Shown: positions 11,334 to 23,222 of the stretch, one piece after another
Layout: every line of letters starts with the position of its first letter
Position numbering within the stretch: the first letter of the stretch is position 1
Assembly (NCBI GenBank): GCA_037447655.1
Contig: JBBHKE010002680.1
Coordinates: 1 to 64,000 of the forward strand
Direction: 5' to 3'
DNA length: 64,000 bases
From: Zygnema cylindricum
Taxonomy: Eukaryota > Streptophyta > Zygnematophyceae > Zygnematales > Zygnemataceae
Made by a program: the position numbers and the translations under genes
The notes under the pieces: generated by a model
The model's input: the letters and a program-made list of their open reading frames with translations, nothing else
The model's database searches: none
Told to the model about the DNA's origin: nothing

Positions 11334-14300
11334 ATGGCCTCTCCTCCTATTCCTGGAGAAGTCATTAAAGTATCCTTGGACTCTTCTGTTTCTGAGACAC
11401 CGTTACCGACACATAAAAGCCATGGCAACCTACTGCCATTCCGCCTATGGTATCTTTTTGCATTTGCAGGGCTGGCTTGTGTATCGCCTTTCTTGATTCT
11501 GTATTATCACCGCATTGGGCTTTCCGAGGGGCAAATAGGACTCTTACTAGCCCTACAGCCAGTAACGGCCATTCCAATGGGCCCTCTTTGGGGCTTCCTT
11601 GTTGATTATACCAGAAAGTCGAAGGAAATTCTTATTCTTACACTTGTTGGTGCCACTATTTGCCGCTTTTTGGCTGGATGGACCACCACATTTTGGGAGT
11701 TATTTTTAGTCATTTGTTTAAGTTATGCAATTGGTGCTCCATCTTCAGTCCTGGTCGATGTGATGGCATTGAAAGCACTTCCGGATGAATCCGACTATGG
11801 AAAGCTGGTAGGCTCCCTCCCGTTTCTCTCTGCATCGTCTCTCCTTGCCCCCTACCCTTATCTCTCCTTGTCCTAAAGTAAAGTATTAAAGTAATAACCT
11901 GTGGCGAGCCAATTATTCACTTTCCTTGTGAGAATCGGTGTCCTTAGTACAGATTTTCCCATTATAGGGACAAAACTTATACCATCACTAAAATTTTGAT
12001 AGTGGATGCTTATGTCATTGTAGCATTGGGCTAAAATGCAAACTGGAGTTTCCAATGCCCCTTCCGTCTAATTATGATTGTCCACATTATGTGGATTTGT
12101 TGTCATAACTGGTAAAAATGTTTGGTCTTGTTAGTGGCAATGTGAGACAGGAGGAAATAATGCGATCTTTGCCTTTGTTGTGATAAAGTCTTGAATCTTT
12201 TTTGGTATCTGGCGTTGTTCATTATGGTGGAAAAATGACGTCAGCCATGGTTACTGTAGCTATTGCTCATGCTTGTGAAGAAACTTCTCTGAAACTTGTA
12301 AAGTTTTTGGAAAACCTTATGTTTTTGCTGAAACCATCTTCTGGATGAGGCAGAGATACTCCATGCCTCACTTTTCTGGGAGTTTGTGAGGATAATTGTT
12401 TCATTATTTGATGTCGAGGAACTGAGTATTATGAGAATTCTCAGTAATATTTGTTGGAATTTTGTCACCTGCTTTTCTGTAGAAGACCAGTTTGTGGAAG
12501 TGCAGATTATTGATACGTAGACTGTTGGTCTTTGTAGGTCTTTAGAGCCTATGAGAGTGATGGCTAAACAATGCATTTGTGGAGGGCGGAGGTCACAAAT
12601 GCAGAGACTATGGGGGGCAGTCGGTTGGGGATCGGCGAGTCCCTTGCTTGGCCTTCTTATTCAAGTGACAAACCTAAACGCGATCTTCTACTGCCATGTG
12701 GCATGTATATGTCTATCACAGCCCTCAATAATGTTATTGTTCTATTGTTCTGTTACATTGAAATACAATTGGAGTTTCGCCAGGATAGGGTGAAAGCTGG
12801 GAAAATTTTGTTTGAGTGGTTTGTTCTCATACAAGGACAGCTACTGCCCCCTAATAGGTTAATTACACTATATGCGATTACCAGCATTATTGCTAGTAAT
12901 CACAGTAATTGTACAGCAAATTGTACAGATCATACATTTTTCCGTACGATTATTGCGGTTACTAGCCAGTAATTGCGTATTTGTAATTACAAAAAGAATC
13001 CACTAAAAAAAATATAATTGAAAACAATCATATTTCTCTCACGATTTCACTCTTCCGTTTCCTTCATTTTCATTGAAAAATCACCATCTCATCTCCAAAA
13101 AAAAACATAAACAAAACTGCTGACTTTTCTTGGAAAGGTGTTTCAATGGACCGGCAGTGATGGCAGCGACTGTTGCAGTCAGTACTCAGTTCGAAGGCAC
13201 AAAAGATAAAATAGAGGATTCGACTAAAAAAAGACCCACCTTGATTGAGCTCTTTGTAGCCACGCAAAATCTTTTCAGTCATGCGAGTGTGGTCGTCTTT
13301 TTTGGAGTTATATTGATAATGGGAATGTCCCTGGGCTGTATTGAGAATTATCTTTTTCTCTACATCGACGAGTTAGGAGGCAGCACAACTTTGATGGGCT
13401 TGACACTCACAGTCACGTGAGGTCCTTATCATGTCCTTCATCATTCATTTTCTGATATAGATTGAAGGTGTTTTGCCCTGGCTTTTTATCCTCCTTTTCT
13501 TTTTTCTTTTAAGCTGATTTTCTGCCTTCAGGTTGTTGGCAGATAAGTGAGTTTCATACAGTAAGGCGGCAGTTATGCCACGAGTTTGAATGATAACCCA
13601 CTAATAATTCACTAACTCTAATAGCCATGTAATCGCGGTCAATGTGGAGGGATGCAGGTGCCTGGCAGAGGTCCCAGCCATGTATCTCTCGGGTGCAGCT
13701 GTACGGTTGGTGGGCGTGGTGGGTGTTCTATGTCTTGTCCTCAGTTGCAATATTGCCAGGTATGATGTCTTTTAATGTTGGTGTGTGCTCTTGAATTGTG
13801 TGTGTGTGTTTTTTTTTTCAAGTCATTAACACTTGCTCAAAGACAGACTTTTTTACACACTTTTGATCACCCACCATCTTCCCATCTACTTAATGCTGTG
13901 GTCTTGAAGTTTTTCTCTAGGAGCCAGCTTTGGGAGCCGTTGTTCCGTCCACTGTTTATCTCATCAATGCCAGACTTATCCTAACAAGCCATTGGGCCAA
14001 AGAAATCATTGGGCAGCTTTAGTAACAGTGATATTTACTGCATATAATTGTTTAAGTGAAAGTGTTCACTTCAATGAAAAACATTTTGAAGGTACCTGCA
14101 GACTTCTTTGTTATTCATTCATTTCAAATCCGTGGACGGTACTACCGGTTGAACTTCTTCATGGCATCACCTTTGGCTGGGGCTTTTCCATAGGTAAGCT
14201 CATATGTTTTTCTTTTTTTGTTGGTATCTATTTTATCATGTATGGGCTGAATTTTGTTTGGTACTAATGCAAGAGTTTAGTAAGTGTAGTAGAAAGTAAA

Positions 14301-16586
14301 CTGACTCACCTGCAGTATTGAAAGAAAAATTGTCAGTGAGCAGTTGTGCTCTGCCTTTGGATTAGTTTTCTCAACTTCACCGTCTGGAAAGTATAGGTAC
14401 TTTGAGGCCAGTGCATTGTTCCCATTAGTAAAACTCAACGTCAGATTGTTCTTATAAAATTTCTCTTGGCTCTTTTCTTATTGGTAATTAGATGAAAGTG
14501 AGAAAGCATCACAGGAAACTTAGAGTCTGAGTAATGTTTATTTCGTTTGCTTGTTTTGCGTCTGGTTAATACTCTGGTCCAAGGAATATGCTTGACGGTT
14601 GAATGAAGTCGTTCCTTTTCTCAGCATGTAATAAAGTTCCTTTTCTGATGTGTTGTAATGTGATTCCATAGTAGTATGGGTTTAACTTGGAAATGAGTTA
14701 TGATGTCCAGGGACTATGCACGCTGGGGCGATCGCTCCTCCAGGGCTTGCAGCCGCGGTTCAGGTGTGTTTTTCTCCTTCAGTTTTCTCCTTCATTAGTA
14801 TTTGTCTCATCCAATATCGTACGACAGCCTTAAATGCAGCTGTGGTCGATATTGTAACGGGGACAGAGACCCCCAATTTGAACTCATGGATGGGGAACCG
14901 TCATATGAATTCTTTTTAACAAACTAGGATATGTTCCATGGGCAGTTTGGTACACTGTGAATTATTTATTAGCAATAACTGTTTTAGCGTTAATATCTCT
15001 ATTCCGGTTCAAATGACGTGGATGACTGTGGACCGCAAAAATAATCAGCATTAAGAGAAGAACCATTTGTATTTATAACGCTATTTTGTGATCCGAGGCC
15101 AAAAAGCACCTGGAGGAAATTATTGTTAATGCTAATAGCGCTTCACGGTGTAGTTATCAGTTTGGTTTACTCATGGTTGTGTCCGACCTCAGGAGTTACT
15201 ATGTGTAGAATGTTCCCTTTGTAATATGGAGCTCATATATGGGAGGAGTCTATTGCAGGTGTTGTTCAACGCAGCTTTTTTTAGTGTTGGTTCAGGTCTT
15301 GGAGCCTTGATCTCTGGAGTTATCTATGAGCATTTCGGAGCAGGTGAGGTATCAGAATCTTGAAAATCACCTCGTCCCAAATTTTAAATGTTATGCAGAA
15401 CTAGAGTCATCGACCTGAATGACCATATGAAGAAGCTAAAATTTGGGCCTGAAATTTGAGTCTTAGTACCAATTGAAAAGGAACATTGCTGGGATTTTAT
15501 TCTATTCCGTCATCATTCACGTTTTTTCCAATGGAATTCTTACCTCACAGTTCTGGCAAAAGTAAGTTGTTCAGAGTTTTATTGCTTGTTATGATCCACG
15601 ATTAAATTTTACACTATCATTTTGATATTGTGTGTCGATTAACTTGGTTTCAAATTTTTTAAAGAGTCTCTTAAATGTTGTGTATCAGCTCTTTTCTTAG
15701 CGCGTCATGTGTTATATTGACAATTATAGAATATCGAACGGGAAAAGGGCTTGGTATATTGAGTGGTGACGATTAATTGTTTATCATTGATGTATCTGTT
15801 ATAGTGTATATTATTTACTGTCCAAAGCGTAATCCTGAAATATACGAATTCTTGACGAAGGACGCACTTCAAACCTTAACTAGGCGTATGAAGAGCCGGA
15901 ACCTGCAATATTCCACCGCTGATTTTCAGACATGAAAAGTGTAGATTTTTTTTTGCTGTGAAATCGTAGTCGCCCTCTATGAGGAGTATGAAAAGCAGCG
16001 GATAATCAGAAAATGTAGATTTAGCACAATTTAAGGTTTCATTGTTGTAAGAATTGTATGATGGTATTGCTGGTTTCGGTGAACAAAGAATGTACTTCTT
16101 TTTTACACGTGATGTTTGTTGTATGGAAATTTGTGCGTCATGCTTTGGACTGACGGGTCCCTACTTTAAATGAAATTATCAATGTAAAATATTGACTACA
16201 GATACCTTTTCGATATATGAAAATGTTATATTGATCATCGAGGTCACAAAAAAACTCTTATTAACCATAACTGTATATCTGTATCTCTGTATAAACACTT
16301 CGTTATCTGTATGAGGCCTTTGAAACACACCACTACAGTACTTATCGCGGATAATTGCAATAATAACCCACAGGTTCTGCTGAAACAAACATAAATTGTT
16401 TCTTGACAAATGCTGATGGGATGCAAAGTCATTACGGAAACTTTGGGAGGGTGTGCAGTTTTTCTCTTCCGCATGATGGCCAGTGTTGACTTTATAACTT
16501 TGCTGTTCTTCCTCTCATTTAATTCAGTCACTCTTCAGGTGTGGATTTCTCCATTTTTTGCTGTTTGTATGCTCAATAGAATATAA
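11334..16586 (+). CDS. MFSD6-like major facilitator transporter, 8 exons
   Basis: Exons: 11334-11807, 12605-12789, 13138-13416, 13658-13759, 14102-14193, 14711-14763, 15259-15343, 16429-16586. They total 1428 bp (475 aa). All introns are GT-AG with matching phases. The frame shows an MFS_1-like 12-helix transporter: TM1 near LWYLFAFAGLACVSPF, then LSEGQIGLLLALQPV, RLWGAVGWG after exon 1, FLFLYIDELG and LMGLTLTVT in exon 3, EVPAMYLSGAAVRLVG in exon 4, VLPVELLHGITFGW in exon 5, APPGLAAAVQ, then GSGLGALISGVIYEHFGA and the last helix AVFLFRMMASVDF. Substrate unknown; an integral membrane location is expected. A good acceptor (TTTTGCAG) precedes 11277 and the frame is open from there, so the start at 11334 (MASPPIPGEV) implies a 5'UTR intron or an unseen upstream exon. 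The C-terminus after FLSFNS is the least certain part. Confidence 0.85.
12864..12985. mobile_element. TA-flanked MITE, copy E (transporter intron 2)
   Basis: Left end TTACACTATATGCGATTACC and reverse-complemented right end TTACAAATACGCAATTACTG are similar over about 35 bp, including a shared GCTAGTAA word. About 122 bp, non-coding, inside the intron after exon 2. The most diverged member of the family. Confidence 0.5.
14951..15152. mobile_element. TA-flanked MITE, copy C (transporter intron 6)
   Basis: Starts TACACTGTGAATTA and ends GCTTCACGGTGTA; the inverted ends also share TTAGCA(T)TAAC further in. About 202 bp, non-coding, between exons 6 and 7 of the transporter gene. Confidence 0.6.
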
Positions 16587-16679
16587 ATGTAGCTGTCATG
16601 ATAAACATTATAGAAGTTACAGGGAGGTGTACAATGAAGCCGTGGTAGTTTTGTTCTTATCAGTATTTAGAATGGTATG

Positions 16680-17462
16680 CGGGTGTCATGGAGCTCATAA
16701 TGACATGAATGTATTGCAGGTGTTATTCTACTCAACTTTTTTTAGTGCCGGTTCAGGCCTTGGAAAAATGCGTTCTGGACTGATATATCGGCATTTCGGG
16801 ACAGGTGAGAAATCAAAAATTTGGTATTGTTGAGTCACGGTGTCACATATTCAAAAAGGTCATGCAGAATTAGGGACTTTAAAAAATGACATTGACCTGA
16901 AAGAGCATATGAAGAGGTTAAACTCAGGGTCTTAGTACAAGTGAAAAGAAGCATTGTCACGATTTTATTTTATGCCTGCATTTGTCGTCCTATTTCAAAT
17001 AGATTTTCAGCCTTACAAATTTTTGGAAAAATTGTGCCTTCTGTGTTCCAGTTTTATTGTTTGTTATACGAACTGTTTTTTTTACTAATCAACAATCATT
17101 CACTAATTTTTATACTATGCATCGAGGAATTTGGTTGTAATTTTGAATGGTTGCTTATGGCTGAAACCCTCATGATAATACCACACAGGTTGTGGCGAGC
17201 AAACATGAATTGTTACCTACACATACTCGTGTAGGTAAGTATGTCAAGTCTTTGTATGCCAAGTCATAACAGAAAACTTTGGAAGGGTTGTGCAGTTTTT
17301 ATCTTCCGCACGATCACCAGTGTTGTCTTTGTAGCTTTAGTGTTTTTCCTCTCGTTTTATTCGTCTACATGGAAACATTCTGCTTTGGCTGACTCCGTCG
17401 GGCAAACAGTCTTCAAAAATGTGACAATGGTGACGCACACTTTGAATGACGGGGAAGTTTGA
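16680..17462 (+). pseudogene. Decayed duplicate of transporter exons 7-8
   Basis: 16718-16803 repeats exon 7 (VLFYSTFF, GSGLGKMRSGLIYRHFGT) with its acceptor and donor. About 17250-17365 repeats exon 8 (KLWKGCAVFIFRTITSV), followed by a tail that runs to TGA at 17462. Flanking intron sequence is also shared (15344-15540 with 16804-16990; 16360-16440 with 17183-17285). Compared with exon 8 the duplicate has an extra A and an extra T. In the phase set by exon 7' it therefore stops at TAG after about 24 codons, without the last helix. This is probably a non-functional tandem duplication; use as alternative 3' exons cannot be excluded. Confidence 0.75.
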
Positions 17463-18992
17463 AGCTCTCACGTTTGGATGGATATGAGAACCATATTGAA
17501 ATTCAGCAGCATTCCGTAACCTCTATATTTGAGTGAAGGCAAAGAAAAGATATTGATAAACTTCGGCAAGAATCAGTAAACGCTAAAATCTGACGGTACG
17601 GATTCTGAGCGAGTTAGTTCAGCATTTGCTGCTGAAAGTATCTGGAAGTGTCTTTTTTTTTGGTAAGGTTCAGAATGGTGTCTTATTTTCAATTTTGGAT
17701 AGTGATATGCACAACTTTGCTTTAAGAGAACCTAGTTGCTTGACTATACGGCATTTTGAAAAGCCGAAAACCTGCATAGAGGGCAGTTGTTTTCTTAGAA
17801 TTCTGCTTATGTTTTTCAAGCGTTTGTTTCAACTGCATTAGGGGAAAAAATGATGTTATATGGCACTGAATAGAAATGAGTACATTTGTGACCAAAATGG
17901 AGCTTGTCCCTGTTAATCACTCTATAAGCTTGCCACACAAACACAATAATCATTGTTTCGAAATGATGATTGAACCACCCGGGAATCATCTGAATGCACT
18001 CATTCTGGAATGCACTCATTCTGGAATTCACGGGTTTCCCATAAATCTGCCAAAATCGAATCTCGACAGATTCTGGGACAGATTTGTGCTCATTATTGAA
18101 ACAGTTTACTGTAGTACTGCCAAGTGTCCGCAGGCTCACTTGGAGTGTTTTTCGACACCTTCACTCCAACAGCGACATCTTTTATTTAATTGGACTCATG
18201 TTTGAGTTGTGACTAGCTCCATAGTTCAATATAGTTTGTAGTAGTTCAATAGCTTTTTGATGTAGGAGTTCCTCACATGTTATCATTTTCTTATATTGAA
18301 GAGGAAAAAATTGTTTGTTGTGGCCTTAGTGAACAACTCGTCAAATTGTGCTTCTCCAGATCATGAGTATTCGCTTAGATCCTGTAGACGATCAAAGTTT
18401 ACCAAAAGACTTTCTGAAGAAGAATCAAACAATTTACTCATACGGCCGTCTCTTTGCGCTCCTTGTTCTTAACAGTGTACCAACATGGACAGCTTTCACT
18501 GTTTGTTTTCACTTCTGCACCTCCTGAACTTTTTCACGCACGATACAGACAAAATTGTGCTGTTACGGAGATCGGGTACTATATCATGCAGCGCTGTGAA
18601 CTGAAGTTAAGGTGTGGTTTCCCTAATTGAACTGTTTTACCAGTGTGTCTGTTGCTAACAGTCAAAAACTTTGAAAAGTACACACGAAAAGTTCAGAATA
18701 CCAACAAATTTATTACCAATGGCAGGCTTTGACCGGAAGTCCTACAGGGCAAGAACCCTTACCTCCACCATTGCTCAATTCTACAAAACATCTACAAACT
18801 ACGGTTTGAACATAGTAAATGTTACATCGCAAATGCTTGCTTCTCGGAATGCAGAAAGAAAACTATTGAACCTCTCACAAGTTCTTAAAGGTGGATGTTA
18901 CGGTAAAAAAAGATTTAAAAAAACAAAAAAGTTTAGGATTTGCTGTTTTTCCTAATCTCCTCCAAGGTTTAGGTAGTGTTAGATTTGAACAA
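17463..18992. other. Intergenic spacer, no gene seen
   Basis: Overlapping open frames on both strands around 17816-18205 look like chance. A 16-bp word (GAATGCACTCATTCTG) is tandemly doubled near 17992-18023. A frame at 18671-18955 begins MKSTHEKFRIPTNLL and is not recognised. Confidence 0.4.
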
Positions 18993-19214
18993 TACACCGT
19001 TTCTCGTGATTAGTGCTAATGGCTTTTAGGCTACTTAACACATCCTCTCTACATGCACACTTGCTGCATTTTTTCCAAAAGTTGTGGTTGAAAGGCTAGG
19101 TTCACGCCTTCCAAATGGAGGTTACCAATTGAAAATTGCACAGGTGTGCACCAAAAAAAAAGCATGTCAAAAGTGGTGAGAAAAACATTGACACTAATTG
19201 TGATAAACGGTGTA
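18993..19214. mobile_element. TA-flanked MITE, copy D
   Basis: Left end TACACCGTTTCTCGTGATTA and reverse-complemented right end TACACCGTTTATCACAATTA align over about 29 bp with few mismatches, the best-preserved inverted repeat of the family. About 222 bp, non-coding, marking the edge between the gene-bearing part and the retrotransposon mosaic. Confidence 0.7.
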
Positions 19215-19589
19215 CCTCTTAAGCCTGCAGCTGTTTAATCAAACGTATAATCGACAATTCTGAGCATTTTGTTCATTTCAAAAAAAAATCTCATCTCCAA
19301 CTTGTGTAAACTTCAAAATAACTTGTGAACTAGTAGAATGGTTGACTTTATTAAAGAGCGCGATGGTAAACCATCTGAGTCCATGGGAACAAGAGGAAGT
19401 AGCACGGCAAAAACTGAAAAACTACATGTCTGGGGAAGAAACAAAAACAATAAGCAAGGCAAAAGCAACGAAAACACGAAAAGATGGCTAGTGACGGAAA
19501 ACACCCAGAGAAGCAAAAAACAACAAACGAAACATCAAATGAAAGAGCTAACACCTATCAACAAAATCCCAACATAAATAAAAATCTAC

Positions 19590-20526
19590 CCAAAGTAACC
19601 ACGTAAGTCCCCGAACCCCGGAGGAGCACGAGGAGGGAGTTCTGGGACACGTCGACGATCCATAGCCGCAATAGACAATCCAAGGAGAATAGAAGCCTGC
19701 ACTTGCTGAAGGGCCACCGATAAACGTTGACGGTAAAAGGAAGTAAGTACTGAAACAGACCGTCTCCCAGGTCCCCGCCGCTTGAACGAACGCCGACCAC
19801 AAGCACAGAGGAACTCGTCTAAAGCCACACCCAAACAACCAAATATCTCAACCGCCATCGGAGTTAAACCATCCATAGCATCCGGTACCGACTGTGAAGA
19901 ACGACCCTCGGAGGAACTGCTCAAATTTTCCACCACCCCTCCCACTGGTCGAACCACCCGAGCTCGATCTGTCCGAGCCACTCTTTGAACCAACTCCTTT
20001 TTAACCTTCAACTCATGGAGGTCGTGAAGAGCAAGGAGTTCCTTGCGGCCAGGATGATGTGGATCAGTCAACACCGAGGGATCAATTGGAATTTCTGCCC
20101 TAGGTATCTTGGATCGAGTATGAAAACCAACTTCAAGGAAGTGACTCGAGAATGGTTACTTATGAGCCAATCCTTTTCGGCGAGCAGTAGAAGACAACTT
20201 CTTCCTTTCCTAGGCTTTGGAGTTGGCAGCCTCGGCCAAAGATGGGAACTGCTCGGGAATCAAACTGGGAATAGGTGGAGGAGCGGGTGCCCCAGATGGT
20301 TCCTTGGCTAGAGAATCAAAGACCGGCGCCACTGGAGTCAAGCTGGGAATAGGTGGAGGAGCGGGTGCCCCAGACGTTTCCTTGGCCAGAGAATCAAAGA
20401 CCGGCGCCACTGGGACAGATTTCTCTGACATAGGCGACCCTTCTTCCGGTACAAACGTCTCCTACCTACAATGCTCTCTAGATCGATATCTAGAGTTCCC
20501 TTATCTTGAACTTCTCCGCCTCCCAT
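19590..20526 (-). pseudogene. Ty3/Gypsy gag N-terminal fragment
   Basis: On the minus strand an ATG at 20526 starts MGGGEVQDK, matching the gag start of the large Gypsy element at 31823 (MGGGEVYDK). Further in, HDLHELKVKKELVQRVARTDRARVV matches HNLHELKVKKELVQLVVRSDRARIV at about 32300-32370. Frames are broken between these blocks and the copy stops near 19590 with no capsid, protease or pol. Upstream on the same strand (20.5-22.2 kb) is the matching LTR. This is a 5'-end remnant of a DNMT-Gypsy relative. Confidence 0.7.
20267..20422 (-). repeat. 78-bp tandem duplication within gag fragment
   Basis: Two adjacent 78-bp units (20267-20344 and 20345-20422) encode, on the minus strand, two copies of a 26-residue Pro/Ala-rich segment (APVFDSLAKE followed by SGAPAPPPIPSL). 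The units differ at only a few bases, so the duplication is young relative to the decay of the rest. Confidence 0.85.
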
Positions 20527-20689
20527 TGAGTGATGACTACCAAGAAGAGAAACTGACTGGAAAGGGAAATCTTACTCTCAAAGAAGAGTATCGTATTCAA
20601 ACTAAAGCGCCTATCCCCCCTAATCCGAGGAGACAAGGGTTGCTTTTCAGTACTATGCCGATCCGCCGAAAGCGAAACAAATGCTACTC

Positions 20690-22190
20690 AAAACCCCTCT
20701 AAACTTCCAAGAGATGCCCAAAATACCCTCTGAACTCAAGAACTCCGGAGCAAAAAGGGGCCCTCAGCGAGTACACAGGTGAACTTCCCCGCAAAAATAT
20801 AATAAACAATTAAAATAATAGGTTGTTTCACCACAAAAATATAATAAACAATTAAAATAATAGGTTGTTTCAGGTTTAACAAAATAATTAAAATAATAGG
20901 TTGTTTCAGGTTTAACAATATCACCTTGCTCCAGGAAATAGAATATAAGGCGCAATTATGAATAATGGCAAGGCAAACTCAACATACCCCTGCAATAAAT
21001 GATGACACAGAGCAGAGAATACCCCCCCCCCTCTCAATGGTACCGAAACCGGATCCTCCTTAACCCCTCGGGTTGTGCGGCTCAAACGCGGCAAGACTCT
21101 TCTCCGTTTCAAGCAGCAAAGAGCCAAAATCGCCCAACAAGGTGGATAGTGCCAACTACCCGCCCAAACTACGACTCCCACAAAAAGACAGATTCCAAAA
21201 CAGAGATGGCAATAGAGTCCAAGCACGCAAGTCAAAAGTTCTCCAATAGAAGGTTTGCTCCAAATTTCTTGGGGTTTTTTTCACGAGACAGTATTGAAAT
21301 GCAACCTGTCTCCTTTGGACCCAAGTGTCTTATACATCAAAGTTTGTCTAATCTCACGTTCAAAAGGTCAACGATATGCTATTAGCCAATGAGCGGGATG
21401 CAAGTGTTGTTGAACTGACATAAGACAAAACAATCCGTACCACACTTGGGGCAAAAAGCTATACTCCGGACTGCGGCTAGATCCGCGGTCAGAAGTCATA
21501 TTTTGTTCCACTATTATAAGACAAAGTACTAAAAAAGACATGAAAATGCCAAACTTTGTTTTGATATAATTAATGGACCAAAAGTCAGCTGAAGCTAAAT
21601 TGAATTCTTAGTGATAGCTAACAACATAATCTACATGACAATCCGAAAAGTTACGTGGCATGTACCCCCCACGAGGGCTAGTGGCAACTAGTCCCCTATA
21701 ACATAGTTGCAATCTTTGTCGTGCATGAGAGGCAAGCAAGCAAACATGCATCACAACCAGCAAAGTCATGCTCAGAAACATATACAACAACGGAAATAAA
21801 TATGAAAAGTCAATAAAAAATATACAGCATGAGAAGGAACAAAGGTTAAAATGACCCTAAAAAGAAGGGAAAGAATACTCCCCTAGAGTGAAGTGAACCC
21901 AATACTAGGCTCTCTGGTCTTTATCACATTCCCTACAAGAGTTATCCCGTTACGACAGCAAAGCAAGAAATATTCCAAGCGGAACAAGGGAAAATCCAAA
22001 TCCGATCAAAAAAACACTCTTTTCAAGCCAACTGAAATACAAACAAGATACAAACACACAACCAAACCGTCAAGCTGCCCGAGGAAGGCACAGCAAGGTA
22101 CAGATGTGCTCCCCCACGATCTCCAATTCCACACTTCAACCAAAAGACCAAGTTTGGAAGGAAACCTTCCGGACGTGGCCTTAGGCCGTG
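20690..22190 (-). mobile_element. Gypsy LTR (minus orientation), diverged
   Basis: Blocks of this segment match, in reverse complement, the LTR of the 30.5-44.9 kb Gypsy element: 20930-21235 (conceptual LYCHLCFG), 21240-21400 (GGAGACAGGTTGC) and 21420-21590. It directly precedes the gag start at 20526. A local triplication of about 50 bp containing TAATAGGTTGTTTCA lies at 20820-20920. The outer half (21600-22190) is more diverged. A 120-bp piece of it (21720-21842) recurs at 63090-63215. Confidence 0.6.
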
Positions 22191-22599
22191 TGGATTAAAA
22201 ACGTGGGCACAAATAAAAGGTGAAATATTCTTAACCTATCTAGCCTCTACAGCTAGCTAGCAAGGAGAAGAAAGACACGTGGGCAATCGGTGAGAGAGAG
22301 CAAGAGAAAAGCTCCGCTGCCAAGAGAAAATTCTTGTCCAAAAGCTAAATTCTCTAAGTCTGAGAATTAGGCTAAGAAGAGCTACACTAGGCCTAAGCAA
22401 AATAAGCCTATGTCTAGTCTACTTTACATGCATGAAACTACTAAAGATGTTGGCCAATAGGCGGCCAATATCGTCTGCCGTACGCGTGACAAAATCCATT
22501 ATCCGAGGGTAAAAACCCTCCCTAACTACATGTGCGCGCAAACCTACATGGGTTCGCGACTTAAATAAATACAAGGTATCGAAGCGACGCCGATACTAC

Positions 22600-22830
22600 C
22601 AGGAATCGCGATTCGGCGCCAAACGATACTTCGCGTCGATACTCCCGAAATTGCGTGCATACGCACGAAACGAAACATATCGCACGAAACGAAAACCATC
22701 GCACGAAATATTTCTGGAAATCGCGATGCGTCGCCAAAACGATACTTCGCGTCCATACTTCGAAAATAACATACCTGCGCACGAAATAAAACATATCGCA
22801 CGGAATTAGTACTATTCAACGAAACATGCA
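22600..22830. repeat. Tandem duplication, about 116-bp unit
   Basis: GATACTTCGCGTC occurs at 22625 and again at 22741 with similar flanks (TCGCGAT before, ATCGCACGAA after). Rich in TCGCG and CGAAA words, non-coding. It adjoins the 20-bp minisatellite. Confidence 0.65.
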
Positions 22831-22904
22831 CGCGAATCGCGTACATGTCATAAATAAATGAATCGGCGTAAAATCGCACGTGTGAACGAAATTTATATAT
22901 GCGT

Positions 22905-23190
22905 GCGAAAATCGTGCGTGCATGCATTAAATCGTGCGTGCATGCGTCAAATCTTGCGCGCGTGCGAAAAACCGTGCGTGCGCGCGGAAAACTGCGCGTG
23001 CATGCAAGAAAACCGCGCGTGCGTGCAAAATACCGCGCGTGCGTGCAAAATACCGCGCGTGCATGAGAAATACTGCGCGCGCGTGAGAAATACCGCGCGT
23101 GCGTGAAAAATACTGCGCATGCGTGAGAAATACTGCGCATGCATGCAAAATACTGCGCGTGCGTGGATAATATCGTGCGCGCGGGCAACC
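22905..23190. repeat. CG-rich 20-bp minisatellite
   Basis: About 13 diverged units of roughly 20 bp (type: AAATACCGCGCGTGCGTGC). Long alternating purine-pyrimidine runs (GCGCGCGTGCGTGC) are typical of Z-DNA-prone sequence. It generates spurious Ala/Arg/His/Phe frames on the minus strand. The array ends in GATGCGGCATGAC, as does the second array at 24725-24905, so both belong to one larger repeat. Confidence 0.85.
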
Positions 23191-23222
23191 GACACGATGC
23201 GGCATGACATCGAAGAGAGAGA

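Noticed and set aside
12571-12972. Alternative frame of transporter exon 2 (SITALNNVIVLLFCYIE)
   Set aside because: I first suspected a frameshift, but the other frame (RLWGAVGWG to the donor at 12790) keeps splice phase with exon 3 without any shift.
17876-18205. Overlapping frames on both strands
   Set aside because: Mutually antisense, no recognisable motif, no splice context.
22544-23210. Long minus-strand frames rich in HARAVF/ARYF repeats
   Set aside because: Products of the 20-bp minisatellite read in different frames; no stable frame and no family.
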